From the NCBI GenBank assembly GCA_012512705.1, contig JAAZDR010000153.1, positions 1 to 9,777 of the forward strand: 9,777 nucleotides of DNA. Direction: 5' to 3'. This DNA comes from Bacillota bacterium. Its GTDB lineage: Bacteria; Bacillota; Dethiobacteria; DTU022; JAAZDR01. This document shows, piece by piece, positions 6,399 through 9,777 of this stretch (its first letter is position 1; each line of letters opens with the position of its first letter). Both the position numbers and the translations under genes were made by a program. The notes beneath the pieces are model-generated. The model did no database searches, was not told where the DNA came from, and saw only the letters and a program-made list of their open reading frames with translations.

Positions 6399-7262
6399 AT
6401 GCAAAAGCTTACTTCGACGCGGCGGGTTAGAGAGCTTTTGGAAAAACACAATCTCAAGCCTAGGAAAAACTGGGGACAAAACTTCCTAGTTGATGAAAAC
6501 ATATTGGTAAAAATCGTAGATGCTGCCGAATTAAGCAAGGACGACCGCGTACTTGAAATCGGCCCTGGCTTAGGTGTGCTAACGATGTCTTTGGCAGAGA
6601 GGGCGGCAGAAGTTATTGCTGTGGAGATCGATCAGGGTTTATTTAGCATCTTGGAGCAAAACCTTGCTGATTTCAAAAATGTTAAGCTTGTCCAGGGTGA
6701 TGTACGTAAGCTAGATCTTTCTCGTCTCTGTCGGGAAAGCTGGGGCGAGAAGGACTTTGTAATCGTAGCCAACCTTCCTTATTATCTGACCACACCGTTT
6801 ATTTTTCAGGTGTTGAAGGAGAGCACCGTGGCCCTCAAGAGAGCTCTATTTATGGTGCAGCGTGAGGTTGCGCAGCGGATGGTTGCCTTGCCTGGAAGCA
6901 GTAATTATGGTACGCTTTCGATACTCTGCCGCTATTACACCGAACCGGAATACCTGTTTAACGTCCCGCAGAATGTGTTTTTCCCCCGACCAGCAGTAGA
7001 GTCTGCTGTAGTTCGCCTCGTTATTCGACAGCCGAAGCTTGATGTGGGCGATCAGTCTCTTTTCTGGGAGCTGATTAAAGGAGTTTTTCAGATGCGGCGG
7101 AAGACGGTTTTGAAAGGACTTTTGCACATTTTCCCCCTGTCACGGGAAACGGGGGAAGAAATTTTAACGCGCGCTGGTATCCCTCCTCAACTCAGGCCGG
7201 AGAAGCTCAGTATAGAACAGTTTGCAAAGTTGTCACGAATACTCTATAATTTAAGAGGTTGA
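6399..7262 (+). CDS. ksgA: 16S rRNA dimethyladenosine transferase KsgA (RsmA)
   Basis: KsgA dimethylates the adjacent adenosines A1518 and A1519 in helix 45 of 16S rRNA during late assembly of the small ribosomal subunit; its loss gives kasugamycin resistance. The 287-residue Rossmann-fold protein has GQNFLVD (26-32), the SAM-binding EIGPGLGVLT (53-62), acidic E77 in the following strand (AVEID), and the catalytic NLPYY (125-129). The C-terminal FQMRRKTVLKGL and LSIEQFAKLS stretches are typical of the small helical domain. Start ATG 6399 is preferred because AGAGGTGG (6386-6393) precedes it at ribosome-binding distance and the protein then matches homologue length; an in-frame ATG at 6354 has no such site and adds 15 unrelated residues. 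In Bacillus rnmV lies just before ksgA; it is absent here. The DUF458 gene 39 bases downstream is probably co-transcribed. Confidence 0.96.
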   Translation: MQKLTSTRRVRELLEKHNLKPRKNWGQNFLVDENILVKIVDAAELSKDDRVLEIGPGLGVLTMSLAERAAEVIAVEIDQGLFSILEQNLADFKNVKLVQGDVRKLDLSRLCRESWGEKDFVIVANLPYYLTTPFIFQVLKESTVALKRALFMVQREVAQRMVALPGSSNYGTLSILCRYYTEPEYLFNVPQNVFFPRPAVESAVVRLVIRQPKLDVGDQSLFWELIKGVFQMRRKTVLKGLLHIFPLSRETGEEILTRAGIPPQLRPEKLSIEQFAKLSRILYNLRG

Positions 7263-7301
7263 AAAGAGGTCTTAATCCGGCACTGCTTGGGAGCGAAAAA
7301 T

Positions 7302-7781
7302 ATGGACTTTTATAGCCCCACTAAAGGAAAACTATCTTTTAACGAGACATACCTTGATTTGATTGACTATGTTAATCAAGAACCGCATGCCCAATGGAAA
7401 CTAATAATCGGTTCCGATTCACAGACGCATCTTAACAAGGAGGTTACTTTTGTCACGGCGATTATCATTCACCGTGTCGGCAAGGGGGGGCGATACTATT
7501 TTCATAAACAAAAGCACCGCTTTATGGAAAGCCTGCGCCAGCGCATCTACTATGAAACTTATTTGAGTTTGGAAGTAGCGAGCAAGTTGACAGCAAAGCT
7601 TGCCGGGAACGGTTATGATGATGAGCTCAACATCGAAATTCATCTTGATGTCGGTGAAAAAGGTGAAACGCGCGGAATTATTAAGGAAGTCGTGGGTATG
7701 GTTATCGGCAGCGGCTACAGTGCACGTATAAAACCGGAATCATATGGGGCGATGAAGGTAGCTGATAAGTATACAAAGTAA
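7302..7781 (+). CDS. DUF458 (YkuK-like) RNase H-fold protein
   Basis: The 159-residue product belongs to the DUF458/YkuK family, predicted to have an RNase H-like fold; its biochemical role is not established as far as I know. Recognisable family segments are LIIGSDSQTH (34-43), LDVGEKGETRGIIKEVVGM (115-133) and IKPESY...VADKYTK at the end. Conserved acidic residues that could form a metal site are D39, E85, D116 and D155. The start is ATG 7302, with GGGAG (7289-7293) 8 bases upstream; a TTG at 7287 would overlap that site. There is no signal peptide or membrane segment. It follows ksgA by 39 bases with no terminator between, and a strong hairpin ends the unit. In Bacillus subtilis the homologue (ykuK) is not at this locus. 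A nucleic-acid function next to ksgA is reasonable but only a guess. Confidence 0.88.
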   Translation: MDFYSPTKGKLSFNETYLDLIDYVNQEPHAQWKLIIGSDSQTHLNKEVTFVTAIIIHRVGKGGRYYFHKQKHRFMESLRQRIYYETYLSLEVASKLTAKLAGNGYDDELNIEIHLDVGEKGETRGIIKEVVGMVIGSGYSARIKPESYGAMKVADKYTK

Positions 7782-7798
7782 TCAGTCCTAACATCAGC

Positions 7799-7843
7799 AA
7801 AAAAGTCTGGTTCAGTCAAGCACGATTTGAACCAGACTTTTTT
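7799..7843. terminator. Bidirectional rho-independent terminator
   Basis: A 16-base arm (7799-7814), A6 followed by GTCTGGTTCA, is matched exactly by its inverse at 7828-7843, ending in T6, with a 13-base loop. Because the A run on one side mirrors the T run on the other, the hairpin can end transcription in both directions. It lies 17 bases after the DUF458 gene and 13 bases after the stop of the convergent glycosyltransferase, so it serves both. Confidence 0.95.
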
Positions 7844-7856
7844 GTGCTTTTTTGCG

Positions 7857-8651
7857 CTATGAATTTGTTTCTGCTAAGAAATTGTCCAGAATGTCAAAAC
7901 GGCGCTCATTATGGTAGCCTACGTAGATAGCCCGGCCATCGGAACGGTGACGTTTCTGATAGAGGAAAAGGTTAGCAGCTTCCAGGCAGTCCCCGATTAT
8001 TGTTTCAGTAATCAGCCTGCTGTGCTCGCTGTTTTTGATGGAAGAACCGAGTTGGAGATGGGGGATAGCGGTAGCAATCCCAATCTTCGCTTTTTTCTTG
8101 GCTGCCAGAGCAAGAAAAACAGGGGGGATCGCTAATTCGCGTAAAGGTACCTGTTCTAATAATGAGCGACTGATCAGCAGCGGGCCATGGGAAGGACTGG
8201 CCACTCCAAGGTTCTGATAACCAATTGTGGTGTTAAGAAACTGACGGTAATAGAGCATTTTTTTTACCATCGGCGGAGTTGCCTTTTTAATGGGGTAACA
8301 ATCTGTAAGCGCTAGGTCGTATCCTTTAGCTTCCATCGTTACAAACATCTGCTTTAGCTCTGAAGTAAAATTACCGATTAGATCCCCATCAACAAAAAGG
8401 ATTTTATCGGCCCCGCTCTCCAGGGCTATTTTAGCCCCAATTGCCCGGGGAACGTCAAAACCGAGACTTTCTTTAAACTCCAACAGTCTTAAACGAGGGT
8501 CAGATGATTCACAGATCACCTGACGCGTATTGTCCTGTGAACCATTTAAGATGATGACAATATCGTCTGCCTCCGGAAATAAACGGAGGTGGCTGAGCAG
8601 CACCCCGATTCTCTTTTCTTCGTTTTGTGCCGGAATGACCGTAACTAACAT
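7857..8651 (-). CDS. Family 2 (GT-A fold) glycosyltransferase
   Basis: The 264-residue protein begins MLVTVIPAQNEEKRIG, the nucleotide-sugar binding start of GT2 enzymes, continues with a second strand VIILNGSQDNT, and has a DxD-type motif FVDGDLIG (D88, D90) for divalent metal and the sugar nucleotide. The 150-264 part is less typical and gives no hint of the acceptor. No membrane segment is apparent, so the enzyme is probably cytoplasmic or peripheral. The start chosen is the ATG at 8649-8651, since AAGGAG (8659-8664) lies 7 bases upstream; in-frame ATGs at 8690 and 8732 have no ribosome binding site. The gene is convergent with the DUF458 gene, sharing a terminator, and divergent from yabG. 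That neighbour raises the possibility of a sporulation role, such as spore surface glycosylation, but nothing in the sequence proves it. Confidence 0.85.
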   Translation of the reverse strand: MLVTVIPAQNEEKRIGVLLSHLRLFPEADDIVIILNGSQDNTRQVICESSDPRLRLLEFKESLGFDVPRAIGAKIALESGADKILFVDGDLIGNFTSELKQMFVTMEAKGYDLALTDCYPIKKATPPMVKKMLYYRQFLNTTIGYQNLGVASPSHGPLLISRSLLEQVPLRELAIPPVFLALAAKKKAKIGIATAIPHLQLGSSIKNSEHSRLITETIIGDCLEAANLFLYQKRHRSDGRAIYVGYHNERRFDILDNFLAETNS

Positions 8652-8688
8652 ATACAGGCTCCTTTGCTTTTGTTTTCTCTTTTGATTC

Positions 8689-8694
8689 ATTATA
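8689..8694 (-). promoter_or_regulatory. Possible -10 element of the glycosyltransferase promoter
   Basis: On the minus strand TATAAT occurs about 40 bases before the glycosyltransferase start. It also reads CATATAAT, the -10 type of sporulation sigma factors E and K. No good -35 of either class is found at the proper distance, so the sigma factor cannot be assigned. Confidence 0.35.
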
Positions 8695-8724
8695 TGCTTT
8701 CGAGAGTAAATGTTACACCAAATC

Positions 8725-8736
8725 CGTTGCACAACG
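8725..8736. repeat. Inverted repeat CGTTG-CA-CAACG
   Basis: CGTTG (8725-8729) and CAACG (8732-8736) are exact inverse copies around two bases, between the divergent glycosyltransferase and yabG genes. On the minus strand it lies where the -35 region and upstream DNA of the glycosyltransferase promoter would be. It could be an operator. Confidence 0.4.
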
Positions 8737-8740
8737 AAGA

Positions 8741-8769
8741 TTGATGGACAATATTATATATTGTATAAA
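8741..8769 (+). promoter_or_regulatory. Candidate yabG promoter, sigma-A-like
   Basis: TTGATG (8741-8746) and TATAAA (8764-8769) with a 17-base spacer match the vegetative consensus at four and five of six positions. A 17-base inverted repeat fills the spacer. Since yabG is normally a late mother-cell gene, this may be a fortuitous match or a second, regulated promoter. Confidence 0.35.
8748..8764. repeat. Inverted repeat ACAATAT-TAT-ATATTGT
   Basis: Seven-base arms (8748-8754 and 8758-8764) are exact inverse copies around a three-base centre. The element sits between the -35 and -10 of the candidate vegetative promoter before yabG, where a bound dimeric regulator would block RNA polymerase. 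A/T composition makes chance occurrence possible. Confidence 0.45.
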
Positions 8770-8780
8770 AGTTTTTCAAG

Positions 8781-8789
8781 CATAAAATA
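8781..8789 (+). promoter_or_regulatory. CATAAAATA, sporulation sigma -10-like element before yabG
   Basis: The sequence fits the CATANNNTA -10 consensus of sigma-K (and CATANNNT of sigma-E) exactly, 24 bases before the yabG start. Bacillus yabG is transcribed by sigma-K. The expected AC 17 bases upstream is absent (TG there) and the nearest ATA lies only 13 bases away, so the assignment rests on the -10 and on knowledge of the family. Confidence 0.4.
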
Positions 8790-8812
8790 AAGATAATCAG
8801 GGGAGAGGATGA

Positions 8813-9658
8813 ATGGCTTCTTTAAAAGTAGGAGATCTGGTTACACGCCATTCCTATGGTTCGGATCTGCTTTTTAAAATTATAAAAATCAAGAACCAGG
8901 AGGCGATTTTAAAAGGAATTGATGTTCGTTTACTAGCTGATGCTCCTCTCAAAGATCTCCAAAAACCAACAGCAAAGCAGCTGCAGGCGCTGAACCATAG
9001 ATTCTGTCTCCGGGAACAGCTCAATCACCTTCACAGGCAAAAGATCGGCCAACAGCGGGGAACAAACAGGAGTGGAAGGAAGGGAAATAATTTTTTTGAG
9101 GTGCCGCCGAAGATCCTCCACCTCGATGGAGATGAAGAGTATCTTAAAAATTGTTTGCAGGGTTATGCGGCTTTTTCCTTAAATGTGGAGGGACAATATA
9201 TTCAAGAGAAAAAGCTCCCACAAGTGGTGTCGCGCCTGTTGAAAAAGTATTCTCCTGACTTGCTTGTCTTAACTGGGCACGATGCCTATTTGAAACGAAA
9301 GGGAAGGGATTTTAGCGATCTGAACAATTACCGCAACTCGCGTTATTTTGTGGAGGCTACAAGGGCTGCACGGCGTTACGAGCCTTCGCGCGATGAACTG
9401 ATTATTTTTGCCGGTGCCTGCCAGTCCCACTACGAAGCACTGTTGGAGGCAGGGGCAAATTTTGCTAGTTCGCCACAAAGGGTTTTTATTCATGCTCTTG
9501 ATCCAGTTTTTGTAGTGAAAGTAGTCGCCAACACCCCGATCCATGCGATTGCCAATGTCTCTGAGGCGATTGCCAGTACATTTAGCGGCTTTGACGGTAT
9601 TGGTGGTGTGGAGAGTCGTGGGAAATTACGCCTTGGTCTCCCTAAGTCTCCGTATTAA
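8813..9658 (+). CDS. yabG: Sporulation-specific cysteine protease YabG
   Basis: YabG is a mother-cell protease that trims spore coat proteins (SpoIVA, SafA and others in Bacillus; CspBA and SipL/SpoIVA-related targets in Clostridioides). The 281-residue protein resembles the family throughout and is near the 290 residues of the Bacillus member. Likely catalytic residues are H156 in VLTGHDAYLK and C203 in FAGACQSHYEALL. An N-terminal small beta region (KVGDLVTRHSYGSDLLFKI) precedes a basic linker (about 60-92). Conserved C-terminal stretches include ANFASSPQR, FIHALDPV and TFSGFDGIGGVESRGKLRLG. ATG 8813 follows GGGAGAGG (8801-8808). The gene is divergent from the glycosyltransferase and stands just before the presumed veg gene, as in Bacillus. 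Its presence implies that the organism, or a recent ancestor, forms endospores. After the stop there is a T8 run but no clear stem. Confidence 0.95.
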   Translation: MASLKVGDLVTRHSYGSDLLFKIIKIKNQEAILKGIDVRLLADAPLKDLQKPTAKQLQALNHRFCLREQLNHLHRQKIGQQRGTNRSGRKGNNFFEVPPKILHLDGDEEYLKNCLQGYAAFSLNVEGQYIQEKKLPQVVSRLLKKYSPDLLVLTGHDAYLKRKGRDFSDLNNYRNSRYFVEATRAARRYEPSRDELIIFAGACQSHYEALLEAGANFASSPQRVFIHALDPVFVVKVVANTPIHAIANVSEAIASTFSGFDGIGGVESRGKLRLGLPKSPY

Positions 9659-9671
9659 AATTTTTTTTCAC

Positions 9672-9701
9672 TTGACAAAAGTAAAGAAGAGATGATAAAC
9701 T
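9672..9701 (+). promoter_or_regulatory. Upstream tandem promoter before the presumed veg gene
   Basis: TTGACA (9672-9677) is a perfect -35. TAAACT (9696-9701) at an 18-base spacer is the best-placed -10, matching four of six. A perfect TATAAT at 9701-9706 would need a 23-base spacer and is probably not used with this -35. Confidence 0.55.
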
Positions 9702-9717
9702 ATAATAATATTTTAAT

Positions 9718-9746
9718 TTGACATCTTCTTGCTGTTGTGTTATAAT
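9718..9746 (+). promoter_or_regulatory. Strong consensus sigma-A promoter, presumably of veg
   Basis: TTGACA (9718-9723), a 17-base spacer and TATAAT (9741-9746) match the consensus in all positions, with TGT before the -10 making it an extended -10. Transcription should begin near 9753, so the transcript leaves the window after about 25 bases. A GGAG at 9767-9770 is the likely ribosome binding site; ATG triplets at 9771 and 9774 are too close to it, so the real start is probably just beyond the edge. In Bacillus, yabG is followed by veg, whose promoter is among the strongest known; veg is therefore inferred from position only. Confidence 0.85.
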
Positions 9747-9777
9747 ATTATAGTATTATGTGATCTGGAGATGATGA

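Noticed and set aside
8035..8217. Plus-strand frames at 7911-8135 and 8035-8217
   Set aside because: They lie opposite the well-supported glycosyltransferase and have low-complexity, non-conserved looking translations.
9701..9706. TATAAT at 9701-9706 as -10 partner of TTGACA 9672-9677
   Set aside because: The spacer would be 23 bases, well outside the workable range; TAAACT at 18 bases is better placed although weaker.
1..9777. Defence island, prophage, insertion sequence, CRISPR array or other undescribed system
   Set aside because: All sizeable open frames fall into known housekeeping families in a conserved order; no repeat array, integrase, transposase or terminal inverted repeat was seen on either strand.

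Overview
The window looks like ordinary chromosomal housekeeping DNA from a spore-forming Firmicute, most likely of the class Clostridia. Three things point there: a YabG sporulation protease, a short clostridial-type AbrB with a Cys-rich tail, and consensus sigma-A promoters with strong GGAGG-type ribosome binding sites. The gene order (holB end, ricT, rsmI, abrB on the opposite strand, metG, tatD, yabE-like, ksgA, yabG, then what is probably veg) is the conserved holB-to-veg neighbourhood known from Bacillus subtilis. No phage, transposon, CRISPR, tRNA or rRNA is visible. The genus cannot be named from the sequence alone.

Layout. Bases 2-202 are the end of holB, overlapping ricT (186-1025), which is followed closely by rsmI (1042-1914). 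Convergent to rsmI is abrB (1934-2176, minus strand). The 223-base gap 2177-2399 holds the divergent abrB and metG promoters. metG (2400-4379) and tatD (4391-5161) are tightly linked. After an 83-base gap comes a membrane-anchored YabE-type cell-wall protein (5245-6279) ending in a good terminator. ksgA (6399-7262) and a YkuK-like DUF458 gene (7302-7781) follow, then a symmetric hairpin at 7799-7843 that is shared with the convergent family-2 glycosyltransferase (7857-8651, minus). The 161-base divergent gap 8652-8812 contains two inverted repeats and possible promoter elements. yabG (8813-9658) follows, and the window closes on two tandem promoters (9672-9746) that presumably drive veg outside the window.

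Functionally the genes cover replication clamp loading (holB), RNA processing and competence/sporulation control (ricT), two 16S rRNA modifications (rsmI, ksgA), methionyl-tRNA charging (metG), transition-state regulation (abrB), cell-wall remodelling (yabE-like) and spore coat maturation (yabG). Compared with B. subtilis, yabA, yabB and yazA are missing between ricT and rsmI, rnmV is missing before ksgA, and the DUF458 plus glycosyltransferase pair sits between ksgA and yabG.

I did not find a convincing undescribed system. The points most worth a second look are the DUF348-G5 protein ending in an RlpA-type barrel with its usual catalytic His replaced by Ser, altered residues in a conserved RsmI loop, the Cys4 tail of AbrB, and the inverted repeats in the glycosyltransferase/yabG divergent region.
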